Positions 46,091 to 55,012 of a stretch of 55,784 bases of DNA are shown in pieces. Origin of the DNA: Candidatus Methanogaster sp. Its GTDB lineage: Archaea > Halobacteriota > Methanosarcinia > Methanosarcinales > Methanogasteraceae. Both the position numbers and the translations under genes were made by a program. The DNA lies in contig PQXF01000001.1 in NCBI GenBank assembly GCA_003194445.1, forward strand, positions 62,113 through 117,896, written 5' to 3'. Within the stretch, counting starts at the first letter, position 1, and each line of letters starts with the position of its first letter. A model generated the notes under the pieces. That model ran no database searches and was not told the DNA's origin. It worked only from the letters and a program-made list of their open reading frames with translations.

Positions 46091-47268
46091 AAAAAGCAAA
46101 GAAATCGAAGAAATCGAAGGCGAAGAAGGCAGAGAAGATAGAGATCTCGGAAGAGGAGCTGGCATATAACGAATGGATGCAGCTCTTCGCCCGTGACGAC
46201 TCGTATTGGAAATTTCCGAGACGCTATGTGGACTTTTCGCGGCTGACGGGACATGGGAAAAAGATGGAAAGTTTTGGAGAAGAGTATCCCGACTGCATCG
46301 ATGATCTCCTGTCGGGGGTTCCGACGTATTATTGCGTGCTCTCTGTCTCGAAGAACGATCCGCCCGATGTGATCAAGGAGGCATACCAGCGAAAGATCGA
46401 ACACTCCGAATATCCTGATGAGGTGATCGAGAGAGCCTGCGAGATGTTAAGCGACAGGAAAAAGCGTTCCGACTATGAGGAGATTTTGCGCCTTTTTCTG
46501 AAGCTCATGCAGGGATACAGTGCGAAAGATAAGCGGGAACTGATAGAAGAGCACGATGAATGGGTAGAAATAGAGAAAGATTATGCTACAGTGAATTACC
46601 TTATGAAGCATCGCGGTGCATGGCTTAACATCTATCATCTCGGTGCACCTACGCTCTACGAGCTTCTTGGTGTGGACAGGGCAAAATTGAAGGCAGGGGA
46701 GGTAGTGCACTGTGAAAATGAGGATGTGGACCGGAGATTGGCAGAAGAGGCATGTAGAATACTGAACAATCCACAGTTGAGGTTCGAATACGATTTTATG
46801 CTTGACAGAGCGGATGAAATTCTGCCGATGGAGTATCTGATGGACTGCGAAATCAGGAAACCGGTATGGGAGGGGGATGATCGCTCGTATCTGGTGGCGC
46901 TTAGATGTTATGATGCTATGAGAAAGCAGGACCGGATTATGGGCGAACATATCGATTGGATGAACTACACCGGAGATAAAACGTTTTATGATGTGTTGAC
47001 CATCGACAGGGATTCGATTCCAGAGGATAAGCGAGAAGCAGAGAAATTTATCAGGAATGCGTACAAGGGCATGGAGCGGACACCAGAGGTCAACCGTGCG
47101 TACAGCGTTTTAAAAAATTTCAGGCTGAGGGCTGACTATGATTGGATATTGAAGCAGACTGCAATAGTGGATGCGCTGAAGAAGATCGCTATGACTGAGC
47201 CGGACGATACGACCATGGATAAGATGCTAGATAAGATGATAGAAATCTCGGATGCAGACAGAGAGTGA
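46087..47268 (+). CDS. Protein with three degenerate J-domain-like repeats
   Basis: 393 residues with a Lys-rich N-terminus (KKAKKSKKSKAKKAEK). Three segments have the DnaJ helix pattern: 79-135 (PTYYCVLSVSKNDPPDVIKE, then ACEMLSDRKKRSDYEEIL), 189-240 (TLYELLGVDRAKL, then EACRILNNPQLRFEYDFML) and 299-356 (TFYDVLTIDRDSIPEDKREA, then AYSVLKNFRLRADYDWIL). The Y-x-x-L-G-V-x start and the A-x-x-x-L-x-x-x-x-x-R-x-x-Y end of J domains recur in each. None has the HPD tripeptide needed to stimulate Hsp70 ATPase; the first has YPD at a similar place. Overlap with the Hsp70 stop implies translational coupling. It may dock on this Hsp70 without stimulating it, or in a changed way. Confidence 0.75.
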   Translation: MKKAKKSKKSKAKKAEKIEISEEELAYNEWMQLFARDDSYWKFPRRYVDFSRLTGHGKKMESFGEEYPDCIDDLLSGVPTYYCVLSVSKNDPPDVIKEAYQRKIEHSEYPDEVIERACEMLSDRKKRSDYEEILRLFLKLMQGYSAKDKRELIEEHDEWVEIEKDYATVNYLMKHRGAWLNIYHLGAPTLYELLGVDRAKLKAGEVVHCENEDVDRRLAEEACRILNNPQLRFEYDFMLDRADEILPMEYLMDCEIRKPVWEGDDRSYLVALRCYDAMRKQDRIMGEHIDWMNYTGDKTFYDVLTIDRDSIPEDKREAEKFIRNAYKGMERTPEVNRAYSVLKNFRLRADYDWILKQTAIVDALKKIAMTEPDDTTMDKMLDKMIEISDADRE

Positions 47269-47570
47269 TTTGCCGATTCCTATATATGATATATGGTCCA
47301 TCGATGTGTTTTTTAGGATGGTGTCAGCATCGCTAACTCAATTTAGATCCGTGATGTAAACGAAAAACTCTACAAATAAAGCACGAATGACGCGAGTTAT
47401 ATGGATATTATTTGATATTGCGAATGTGTTAAGGAGGTTTGACCTGACCCGGGCTATGTTGTGACAGTTCCTTAGTTGTGCGGTTACTTGACTTGAGAGC
47501 GACCATCCGGATCAGGTTTATGACGAGACGATCAGATTACCATTAATATGACTTCGAAGGAGTGCGTATA
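47269..47570. other. Intergenic region before the SNF2 gene
   Basis: No coding frame is supported. GAAGGAG at ~47554-47560 is the probable ribosome site of the SNF2-family gene. No clear promoter could be singled out. Confidence 0.45.
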
Positions 47571-50500
47571 ATGCAGGTCTTACATGCAATCTGGAACGGT
47601 GATGAACTGTGCTTATGGGCTGAGGCATCCGCGCTGCCACTGACCGCCCCGCCCCGCCGCGGAAGACCGCCAAAAAATCCAAAGCCCAGGACTCATCCAT
47701 TCTCTCTTCCTGCCGATATGCTAAGTGAGATCGTCGAAAGCACCTTCGGACAGACTCCGTCTGGAATCGGGACGATGCCGCTTCTCCTCCCTTCGACACA
47801 GAGAGGTCCGCTGCCATCGCCGTGGCTTATCCGGGAGGAGGAGTACGACCACGGGAAGGCGACTGCACTTGCCGGATGGAATGTCGAGACGCTAATATTT
47901 GACCCGGGGGTGGCGTTTGATCTATTACTTGATCTACCAGCAAGCCCGCCCCATGGAATCGCTTTTGGGAGTTCACTTCGGTTCTGGACCGAAGCAGCCC
48001 TATTCTCGCTTGCGCTTATCACAGAAGAACAGTTCATACCCACAATCAGAGAGAATATAGCGGTCTGGACCGCGGTGATCGCCGGGGATGATGTGGAACG
48101 GGTGCGCACACTCGCAGATGCGATGCCCGCGTACTGCCGGGCACTTATCATCCAAAAAGAGGATGGATCAGGCGCACAGGATACGCGGCCACAGCACATA
48201 ATTCGGAGTTTCATCGACCGAACCGTCGACGTGTTCGTGCGCAGGAGCCTTGCGTCCGTATCACTGATCCCGCCCCGCCGTGGTCGCCGCCCTAAAATCC
48301 CCCCGATGCCGGAGCGGTTACTATCGGCACTGTCAACCGGGAATCCCGTGCTCGATGCACCGATCGAGGATGTGGCAGCATTCTCTGGTGAGTTAGAGGG
48401 ATGGCTCACCGGGCTCCAGCCAGCCATGCCATCTGCGCCATTTCGTACGTGTTTCAGGCTTGATGCGCCACCGGATCCTGATGAGTGGGAGTATGAGGGA
48501 ATGGATGGTGGCGATGGCAACTATTATGATGAGAATGGTGGCGGGGACGAGGGTGGTAGTGAGAGTGGCGGTGGCAGCGGGGATGGAACTCGTGAAAGGG
48601 ACCCGGGGCGGGACTGGAATAGGTGGAGTCTCGACTTCTTCCTTCAGGCGAAGGACGACCCGAGTCTGCTGATCCCTGCGGATAAGGTATGGAAGACACG
48701 GTCGGAAACACTCACGTTTCTCAAACGAAAGTTCAAGAACCCGCAGGAGCAGTTGCTTGCCGACCTTGGGAGGGCGTCTCATACATACCCCTCAATCGAG
48801 AAGAGTTTGCAGGATGCACGCCCTGTGGGGTTTGATATGAGTGCGGGGCAGGCGTATTCCTTCCTGCGGGAGTTTGCCCCCATTCTTGAGCAGAACGGTT
48901 TCGGAGTCCTTCTCCCGCCATGGTGGGATAAACCGGGCGCACGGCTCGGCGTCAAATTAAAGATCAAGACACCATCTCCGGTGCAGGAAGGTGGCATCGG
49001 TTCAGGGAATTTCAGCGTCAAATCGATCATGTCTTACGACTGGACGGTAGCGATCGGAGATAACACTCTTTCTATGGATGAATTCAAGCATTTAGCCAGT
49101 TTGAAGATCCCGCTTGTCCAGGTACGTGGTAAGTGGGTGGAGCTGCGGTCTGAGGATATCGAGACCGCGATCAGTTTCTTCGAAAAGAAGCATAAGGAGC
49201 GCGAGATTACGCTTGGCGAAGCGATGCGTCTCGGGCTTGGTGCGGATGATGCCAGGGATGAGATCGGGCTTCCGGTCGTGGGAGTTGAGACTGAGGGGTG
49301 GCTTAAGGAGATGTTAAGCAAATTTTCAGGCGATGAGGGAGGGGATGAGGGAGAGGGTGGCGACGGTGCGAAGATTACCCTTGTCGATCAACCGAAAGCT
49401 TTCAACGGAGTCCTCCGCCCATATCAGGCGAAAGGCGTCTCGTGGCTTGCGTATCTCTACGGATTTGGTTTTGGTGCGTGTCTGGCAGATGATATGGGTC
49501 TTGGCAAGACCGTGGAGTTGATCGCATTTCTTCTACACGTTCGCGAGGAGGGGGTGAGTGAAGAAGGGAAGACCCCTGATCCGACACTCCTGATCTGTCC
49601 GATGTCGGTCGTCGGCAACTGGCGAAAGGAGGTTGAGCGGTTCGCACCATCTCTTGGGGTGATGATTCACCACGGCGCTGACCGGCTCGCTGGCAGAGCA
49701 TTTGCAGAGGAGGCGGAGAAGCACGATCTCGTGATCAGCACATACGCACTGGCGCATCGTGACGAAGAGGCGTTGTCGCAGGTTCACTGGCAGCATATAG
49801 TCCTTGATGAAGCACAGAACATCAAGAATCCGGCTGCCAAGCAGACACAGGCGATAAAGAGGATCAAAGCCGATCACACGATCGCACTCACAGGAACGCC
49901 TGTCGAGAACCGACTATCAGATCTCTGGTCGATCATGGACTTCTTAAACCGCGGATACCTCGGATCCGCACAGGGCTTTCGTAAGAGTTTCGCAATACCT
50001 ATCGAGAAGTATCGAGACGATGCACGTGCAGAGGTGCTCAGGCGCATAATCCAGCCATTTGTCCTGAGGCGTCTGAAGACCGATCCCACAATAATACAGG
50101 ACCTTCCTGAGAAGGTGGAGGCGAAGGTCTACCACAACCTGACGCACGAGCAGGCATCGCTTTATGAGGCAGTGGTTGCGGAGATGCTTGATAAGCTCGA
50201 TTACGCCGACGGAATCGAGCGAAAGGGGATTGTACTCGCAACACTTACGAAACTCAAGCAGATCTGCAACCATCCAGCGCTCTTTCTCCAGGACGGAAGC
50301 CCCTTAAAGGCGCGATCAGGAAAACTGACGCGTCTTGGTGAGATGCTTGAGGAGGTGCTCTCCGAGGGTGACAAAGCGCTGATCTTCACGCAGTTTGCAG
50401 GGATGGGGGCCATGCTGCGGCACCATCTACAGGAGCGGTTCGATTGCGAGGTACTATTCCTGCATGGCGGGACGCCAAGGAAACAGCGGGACGAGATGAT

Positions 50501-50867
50501 TCGGAGGTTCCAGCAGGACGAGCACGGACCGCGGCTCTTTGTTCTCTCACTCAAGGCAGGCGGGTTCGGGCTTAACCTCACAGCCGCAAACCACGTCTTC
50601 CACTTTGACCGTTGGTGGAACCCTGCTGTCGAGAACCAGGCAACAGACCGCGTCTTCCGCATCGGGCAGACAAAGAACGTCTTCGCACACAAGTTCGTCT
50701 GCATCGGAACGCTCGAAGAGCGAATAGACCGGATGTTAGAAGAGAAGAAAGCACTTGCAGACGCCATCGTCGGTTCTGGCGAGGCGTGGATCACCGAACT
50801 ATCTACCGATGAACTCAAGGACATCTTCACGCTGAGCCGTGATGCAGCTCTTGCAGGAGGCGATTAA
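47571..50867 (+). CDS. SNF2/SWI2-family DNA-dependent ATPase (helicase-like)
   Basis: 1098 residues. An N-terminal region (~1-480) typical of the bacterial/archaeal SNF2 proteins that pair with SWIM genes (WNGDELCLWAEAS at the start) contains two basic PPRRGRxPK segments, at ~28-35 and ~234-243, and a Gly/Asp-rich spacer (~320-350: DGGDGNYYDENGGGDEGGSE). The motor follows: motif I CLADDMGLGKTVELIAFLL, Ia TLLICPMSVVGNW, DEAQ box IVLDEAQNIKNP, III IALTGTPVENRLSDLWSIMD, IV LIFTQFAGMG, V LSLKAGGFGLNLTAANHV, and VI DRVFRIGQTKNVFAHKF. I use ATG 47571, not the GTG at 47562, because GGAG lies upstream at proper spacing. These motors translocate on duplex DNA. The SWIM-finger gene follows after two bases. 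Confidence 0.93.
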   Translation: MQVLHAIWNGDELCLWAEASALPLTAPPRRGRPPKNPKPRTHPFSLPADMLSEIVESTFGQTPSGIGTMPLLLPSTQRGPLPSPWLIREEEYDHGKATALAGWNVETLIFDPGVAFDLLLDLPASPPHGIAFGSSLRFWTEAALFSLALITEEQFIPTIRENIAVWTAVIAGDDVERVRTLADAMPAYCRALIIQKEDGSGAQDTRPQHIIRSFIDRTVDVFVRRSLASVSLIPPRRGRRPKIPPMPERLLSALSTGNPVLDAPIEDVAAFSGELEGWLTGLQPAMPSAPFRTCFRLDAPPDPDEWEYEGMDGGDGNYYDENGGGDEGGSESGGGSGDGTRERDPGRDWNRWSLDFFLQAKDDPSLLIPADKVWKTRSETLTFLKRKFKNPQEQLLADLGRASHTYPSIEKSLQDARPVGFDMSAGQAYSFLREFAPILEQNGFGVLLPPWWDKPGARLGVKLKIKTPSPVQEGGIGSGNFSVKSIMSYDWTVAIGDNTLSMDEFKHLASLKIPLVQVRGKWVELRSEDIETAISFFEKKHKEREITLGEAMRLGLGADDARDEIGLPVVGVETEGWLKEMLSKFSGDEGGDEGEGGDGAKITLVDQPKAFNGVLRPYQAKGVSWLAYLYGFGFGACLADDMGLGKTVELIAFLLHVREEGVSEEGKTPDPTLLICPMSVVGNWRKEVERFAPSLGVMIHHGADRLAGRAFAEEAEKHDLVISTYALAHRDEEALSQVHWQHIVLDEAQNIKNPAAKQTQAIKRIKADHTIALTGTPVENRLSDLWSIMDFLNRGYLGSAQGFRKSFAIPIEKYRDDARAEVLRRIIQPFVLRRLKTDPTIIQDLPEKVEAKVYHNLTHEQASLYEAVVAEMLDKLDYADGIERKGIVLATLTKLKQICNHPALFLQDGSPLKARSGKLTRLGEMLEEVLSEGDKALIFTQFAGMGAMLRHHLQERFDCEVLFLHGGTPRKQRDEMIRRFQQDEHGPRLFVLSLKAGGFGLNLTAANHVFHFDRWWNPAVENQATDRVFRIGQTKNVFAHKFVCIGTLEERIDRMLEEKKALADAIVGSGEAWITELSTDELKDIFTLSRDAALAGGD

Positions 50868-50869
50868 CG

Positions 50870-51766
50870 ATGGTGAGATGGGGCTACTGGGAATACTACA
50901 AACCGGCAAAGCCAAAAGAGGTGAAGAACGGCATAAAGGCGAAGAGCAAGCGGGGTGAGATCGGAACGACGTGGTGGTCGAAACGCTGGATTACAGTTCT
51001 TGAATCATTCAGCATGGGAACAAGACTGACCCGCGGACGCACTTATGCGAGGAAAGGGCAGGTGATCTCGATCGATGTCCTAGGCGGGATCGTCAAGTCG
51101 AAGGTTCAAGGCTCAGGATCGAGACCATACAGCGTCACAATCAGGATGGATCCGATCTCTGATGCGGACTGGGAGAAAGTGGCAGACGTGATGGCGTCAA
51201 AAGCGATATTCGCAGCCAAACTCTTTGCGGGCGAGATGCCGGCTGATATCGAGGATGCTTTCACAGAGGCCGGAATCTCGCTATTTCCGGTGAAATTAAA
51301 GGATCTTGAAACCGACTGTTCGTGCCCTGACTGGGCAAACCCGTGCAAGCACATCGCAGCGGTCTATTACCTGCTGGCAGAGCGGTTCGACGAGGATCCG
51401 TTCCTCATCTTCAAGCTGAGGGGCAGAACAAAGGAGGATATTATCGATGCGCTCCGGAAACGGCGTGTTTCTGATGCTTCTGCGGAGGGGGTGGAGGTGG
51501 AAGTAGTAAAACCGCTCGATGAATGTATGGATTCGTTCTGGGAGGCTGGTGATGCGCTCGAATCATTCTCGGTTAACCCGACCCGTCCGGAGGTGGAAGC
51601 AGCGGTTTTGAGGGGGCTTGGAGACGCTCCGTTTTTTATAAGCAGATACAATCTCGCAGCGCTGCTATCGCGGGCATACACAGTCGCAGGCGTTGCTGCG
51701 TTGCAGAGGGTATCTGGCGAGGCGGAGGGCGAGGAGAGGGCTTACGATTCGAGAGATGGGGAATAG
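50870..51766 (+). CDS. SWIM zinc-finger protein
   Basis: 298 residues. The SWIM motif CxCx(n)CxH is DCSCPDWANPCKHIAAVYYL, near residues 145-164. The N-terminus WGYWEYYKPAKPKEVKNGIK and TTWWSKRWITVLESF, with GRTYARKGQVISIDVLGGIV, is characteristic of the SWIM proteins that sit next to SNF2 helicases. SWIM fingers bind DNA or protein, so this is likely a partner or targeting subunit for the SNF2 motor. The start is two bases after the helicase stop. The C-terminal ~90 residues are less conserved in type. Confidence 0.9.
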   Translation: MVRWGYWEYYKPAKPKEVKNGIKAKSKRGEIGTTWWSKRWITVLESFSMGTRLTRGRTYARKGQVISIDVLGGIVKSKVQGSGSRPYSVTIRMDPISDADWEKVADVMASKAIFAAKLFAGEMPADIEDAFTEAGISLFPVKLKDLETDCSCPDWANPCKHIAAVYYLLAERFDEDPFLIFKLRGRTKEDIIDALRKRRVSDASAEGVEVEVVKPLDECMDSFWEAGDALESFSVNPTRPEVEAAVLRGLGDAPFFISRYNLAALLSRAYTVAGVAALQRVSGEAEGEERAYDSRDGE

Positions 51767-52069
51767 CATGGGCGGGGCGTCTTTGCGATCGTAGATGTGC
51801 AGTTCAAGATCGCACAGAAGAGGGTTGCGATCCATGCAGACCCGGACGTTGCATCCGGCATGGCACGGTTTGTGCATGAACTCGGGATGACGCCTGTGAT
51901 CATTGCGACCGGAACCGAGAGCAAGGAGTTTGCTCTCGGATGTGCAGACGGTCGCAAGCCAGACCGGGCATGAAATCGAGACCATCTCGGGATGCGACCT
52001 CTACGAGCTGCATGAGGCTGTGAAAGCGGTTGGTGTCGATCTGGTGACGGAATCAATCATGCGGACGCG
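51767..52069 (+). pseudogene. Fragment of a nitrogenase-like CfbD (F430 biosynthesis) gene, frameshifted
   Basis: The fragment reads GRGVFAIVDVQFKIAQKRVA, IHADPDVASGMARFVHELGM and TPVIIATGTESKEFA. After a frame change it continues [40 protein letters not shown]. This is the middle of a NifD/NifK-like protein; the methanogen context and motif style fit CfbD, the reductive cyclase subunit that makes coenzyme F430. Both ends are missing. It is joined directly to an inverted uvrA fragment at ~52070. The intact cfbD is presumably elsewhere. Confidence 0.6.
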
Positions 52070-52550
52070 TCGTGATCATCTCGCCGGATTCGTCTGGTTC
52101 GCTCAACCCCCCGGATCCGCCCCATTCGGATGCGATCGTGTCCGCTACCCGCTCTGGCGACTGCGACTCGATCCTGACATCGTGGACCGGGCAATATGGA
52201 ACCCCGATCCTTGCGAAGAGCAGCCGCAGATAGTCGTAGATCTCGGTTACCGTGCCCACAGTGCTCCTCGGGTTCTTGGAGGTAGTCTTCTGCTCGATGG
52301 AGATTGCAGGCGAGAGTCCTTCGATCGTATCGATGTCTGGCTTGCTCATCAGACCAAGGAACTGGCGGGCGTACGCAGAGAGTGACTCGACGTACCGCCG
52401 CTACCCCTCGGCATAGATCGTGTCGAACGCAAGCGTTGACTTGCCAGAGCCGGAGACGCCGGTTATCACGATCAGTTTAGCTCGCGGGAGCGTTACGGTG
52501 GTGTCTTTGAGGTTGTGTTCCCGCGCTCCTTTGATGATGATGTTTTTTAT
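52070..52550 (-). pseudogene. uvrA 5' fragment (second copy), start codon lost and internal TAG
   Basis: Over ~480 bases this is nearly identical to the first part of uvrA (14187 down to ~13660). The start ATG has become ATA (52548-52550). A CAG-to-TAG change gives a stop after FDTIYAEG. The reading then continues [40 protein letters not shown] and [19 protein letters not shown]. The Ser/Gly/Asp linker is shorter than in the intact gene. Homology ends at the junction with the cfbD fragment. Upstream sequence including the TATA-like element is also copied (to ~52597). Confidence 0.88.
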
Positions 52551-52886
52551 TGCTGTGTAAAATAGCAGGGGGTGAGGAGTATTAATTTTTTCTCGAGGCC
52601 GGGACTGTCATATTGCGTGTGCCCGGGTTATGGCTTATCTGTTTTCAGATATTCGAAACAGGGAGTGGCGGACGTCGTACTTGAATGGTGCCCTGATCGC
52701 TCTACCTCGCAAAAACACTTCCGACCACACCGACCTTCGCATACCCGTCACTAAACCCCGCTCTGAAGAGCGGGGCATCATGAGGGGGTCGCGCTACCTG
52801 TGATGAGGATGAGTGTGGACGGAGATGGGGTGGGCTGGGTGGCAATCCCGCCGAAGGATTAATAATAGTCCCCCCTCATTAGTAAG
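52551..52886. other. Intergenic region: copied uvrA promoter, hairpin, then Fic gene leader
   Basis: Bases 52551-52597 match the uvrA upstream region. 52598-52645 match the sequence beside the third uvrA copy (GTGTGCCCGGGTTAT). No coding frame is supported. Confidence 0.5.
52757..52776. terminator. Perfect CCCCGCTC/GAGCGGGG hairpin
   Basis: An 8-bp GC-rich stem with a TGAA tetraloop, preceded by CTAAA. It could be a terminator. Alternatively it is the end structure of an IS200/IS605-type element, as the similar hairpin at 54443-54458 (AAACCCCGCGTGAGTGGGG) suggests. Confidence 0.45.
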
Positions 52887-53927
52887 ATGATGGGACGAAG
52901 ACCATACAGGGTAGAGGTGACATATCCCAAAAACCGCAAGCCACAATATTTCCTTGTGAAAGATGTGCGGGTTAGGGGCAAAAAGAGGAAAGTAAAAAAA
53001 TATTTAGGTATTACTCCTCCATCAGGAGAAGAACTTGAAAAATACAGAACAGAATTTGCTTATGATATTGAACTAGAATCTGCTCTAAAAAAGGCGGAAT
53101 TAAGTAGTGCATTTTACGAATCAAAATATCTGACAAGAGAACAAATTAAAACTATGGAAGAAATACGCTATATATACAAAGCTTTTACTGAATTACTCAC
53201 AGTCAACGAAATAGATGCTTATGAATTGAATTTTGACATCCATTACATACATGGCACAACTTCGATTGAAGGAAATACTCTTTCTATAAAAGAAGCTCAC
53301 GATTTGCTTGTGAATGGTATTGTACCAAAGGAGAAAACTCTGAGAGAAATTAATGAAATACAAAACTTTAAAAAAGTTAGAGAGCATCGTAATAAATATA
53401 AAAAAAAAGTTACAATTAATTTTGTTAAAAATTTACATGCTTTGATAATGGATAATATCGATTTTGAGTCGGCTGGTGTTTTTAGAAGATCCGATGATGT
53501 TTTTATAGTTGGTTGTGATCTCAGAGTAACTCCATCAATTGTGATAGAGTATGAACTAGAAAAAATTATAGAAGAGTATTATACAAAGCTTGATGAAGGA
53601 AAACACCCATTTGAAGAAGCTGTATTGTTTCATTACAAATTCGAAATGATACATCCTTTCACAGATGGCAATGGACGAGTTGGAAGAGAGATTTTTAATT
53701 ATATGCTTAACAAAAGGGGATATCCAAAATTACTTTTTTTGGGTAAAGATAGGAGTACTTATATTAAATATCTTCAATTGGGAAATGAAGGGAAGTGTGA
53801 TGCTATGATTGAATTTTTCACAAATCTGATAACATCACAAAGAATGGACATATTGAAAGAGAACTTGAAGAAGGTTGTTATTCCACCGCAAAAGACTGGA
53901 CAAATGAGAATAACTGATTTTTTGTGA
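52887..53927 (+). CDS. Fic-domain protein (probable AMPylator) with possible C-terminal PIP box
   Basis: 346 residues, strikingly AT-rich compared with its neighbours and so probably acquired. The Fic motif HPFTDGNGRVGR near residue 254 is complete and carries the catalytic His. An inhibitory helix TTSIEGNTLSIKEA near residue 125 matches the (S/T)xxxE(G/N) autoinhibition motif, so activity is probably regulated in cis. The basic N-terminus (YFLVKDVRVRGKKRKVKKYL) may bind nucleic acid. The extreme C-terminus, TGQMRITDFL, fits the PCNA-interacting QxxIxxFL consensus in the position where archaeal PIP boxes usually sit. Fic enzymes transfer AMP to Ser/Thr/Tyr of targets. The target is unknown; PCNA is a hypothesis. 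There is no partner antitoxin gene. Confidence 0.9.
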   Translation: MMGRRPYRVEVTYPKNRKPQYFLVKDVRVRGKKRKVKKYLGITPPSGEELEKYRTEFAYDIELESALKKAELSSAFYESKYLTREQIKTMEEIRYIYKAFTELLTVNEIDAYELNFDIHYIHGTTSIEGNTLSIKEAHDLLVNGIVPKEKTLREINEIQNFKKVREHRNKYKKKVTINFVKNLHALIMDNIDFESAGVFRRSDDVFIVGCDLRVTPSIVIEYELEKIIEEYYTKLDEGKHPFEEAVLFHYKFEMIHPFTDGNGRVGREIFNYMLNKRGYPKLLFLGKDRSTYIKYLQLGNEGKCDAMIEFFTNLITSQRMDILKENLKKVVIPPQKTGQMRITDFL

Positions 53928-54544
53928 ATCTCTCGTTTAAACCCACCCCATAAAACCCTTTCGATCACCCGATTCACACCCGACCCTACATTCGCGTCGC
54001 CGACATGGTGGATACCTAAAGTCACCAAACCCCGGACTTAAGTACAGGGCCTGCACACAGCGTTTTTGCATTCGGTCTGGCTGCACCACCATCTTGCATA
54101 TACTCAGCCAGCAGCAAGCCCATGCATCGATCGCGGCAGAGTTCTCCTCGTTCCATGCTGGACAAATCAGAACCTATCCCATATCAACCTATGGGGTCAA
54201 AGTGAGGTTGGATTTCTACGTCACTAAAATCCCCCACATCCCCCATTCTGCTTTTATGTGTTGGATATCGGCTCTCCACTGCAAAGTGGTAGTGGTACGG
54301 TGTAGTGAAACGTTACACTACAATATTACCGACAGAATGGGATCAATAAAGGTTGGAAACTGGTTATTTTGTGATATAATCATTCATAGGTACCGATTTA
54401 AACTTACAGAATCCAATCTCAAAACGACACCATAGATATAAACCCCGCGTGAGTGGGGCTTATCAGCACCAGATGGTGTGACAGTTCCCCAGGGACTGGA
54501 TTTCGCAAAACTCATCCCCTCTCGATCGTTGTCACCGCACCTGT
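53928..54544. other. Intergenic region with a CCCC/GGGG hairpin at 54443-54458
   Basis: An open frame at 54094-54435 lacks protein-like character. The hairpin CCCCGC-GTGA-GTGGGG at 54443-54458, preceded by ATAAA, resembles the one at 52757. Probably mobile-element debris. Confidence 0.4.
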
Positions 54545-54710
54545 CGTGCCGGGCGTGTTACTGTAATGTCCTTGAGGTTGTGTTCCCGCGCTCTTTTGAC
54601 GATGATGTTTTTCATTGCTGTGTAAACTAGCAGGGGGTGAGCGGTATTAATTTTTTTCTCGAGGCTGGGATTTTCATATTGCGTGTGCCCGGGTTATAGT
54701 TCATCTGTTT
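54545..54710 (-). pseudogene. uvrA 5' end (third copy) with its upstream region
   Basis: On the minus strand the copied uvrA upstream region precedes ATG 54615 ([18 protein letters not shown], slightly changed from uvrA's [19 protein letters not shown]). Homology to uvrA ends after ~20 codons near 54550. Upstream it runs on to ~54708, where it matches copy 2 (52598-52645) but not the intact locus. Copies 2 and 3 therefore share a longer ancestor. Confidence 0.75.
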
Positions 54711-54739
54711 CCCTGATCCACAGTGTTTCAGCAAATGTT

Positions 54740-55000
54740 TTATCCGTATGCGTTTTTTCTTGGCAGTAGCCCATATACTAAAATCGATTTTTCTTCGGTA
54801 TCCACCCTGTAAATAATCCGCCATTTACCTAATCGCACCCTATAAACGTTTTTAAATCCTTTAAGTTTTTTAACATCTAATTTATTCGGTACAAACGAAT
54901 ATTGAAGTTCGTTAAGTGCTGCTTCCACCCGATTTTTCGATTTTTCAGGTAGTTTGTTGTAACTCTTCGCGGCGTTTTTTGTTAGACTGATGCTGGGCTG
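54740..55000 (-). pseudogene. RelE/ParE-type toxin, 5' end lost
   Basis: The frame reads ISLTKNAAKSYNKLPEKSKN, then RVEAALNELQYSF, VKKLKGFKNVYRVRLGKWRI and IYRVDTEEKSILVYGLLPRK. This is a RelE/ParE family mRNA interferase with the usual KLKG-x-YRxRxGxxRxIY core. No ATG, GTG or TTG lies at the expected start; the frame runs back into the transposase gene's stop region at ~55000. A late GTG at 54928 would drop the first helix. The start was probably removed by the insertion. No antitoxin gene is adjacent. Confidence 0.65.
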
Positions 55001-55012
55001 ATGAAAAGGTGT

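Noticed and set aside
54094-54435. 113-codon plus-strand frame
   Set aside because: No motif or ribosome site; sits among repeat and element debris.
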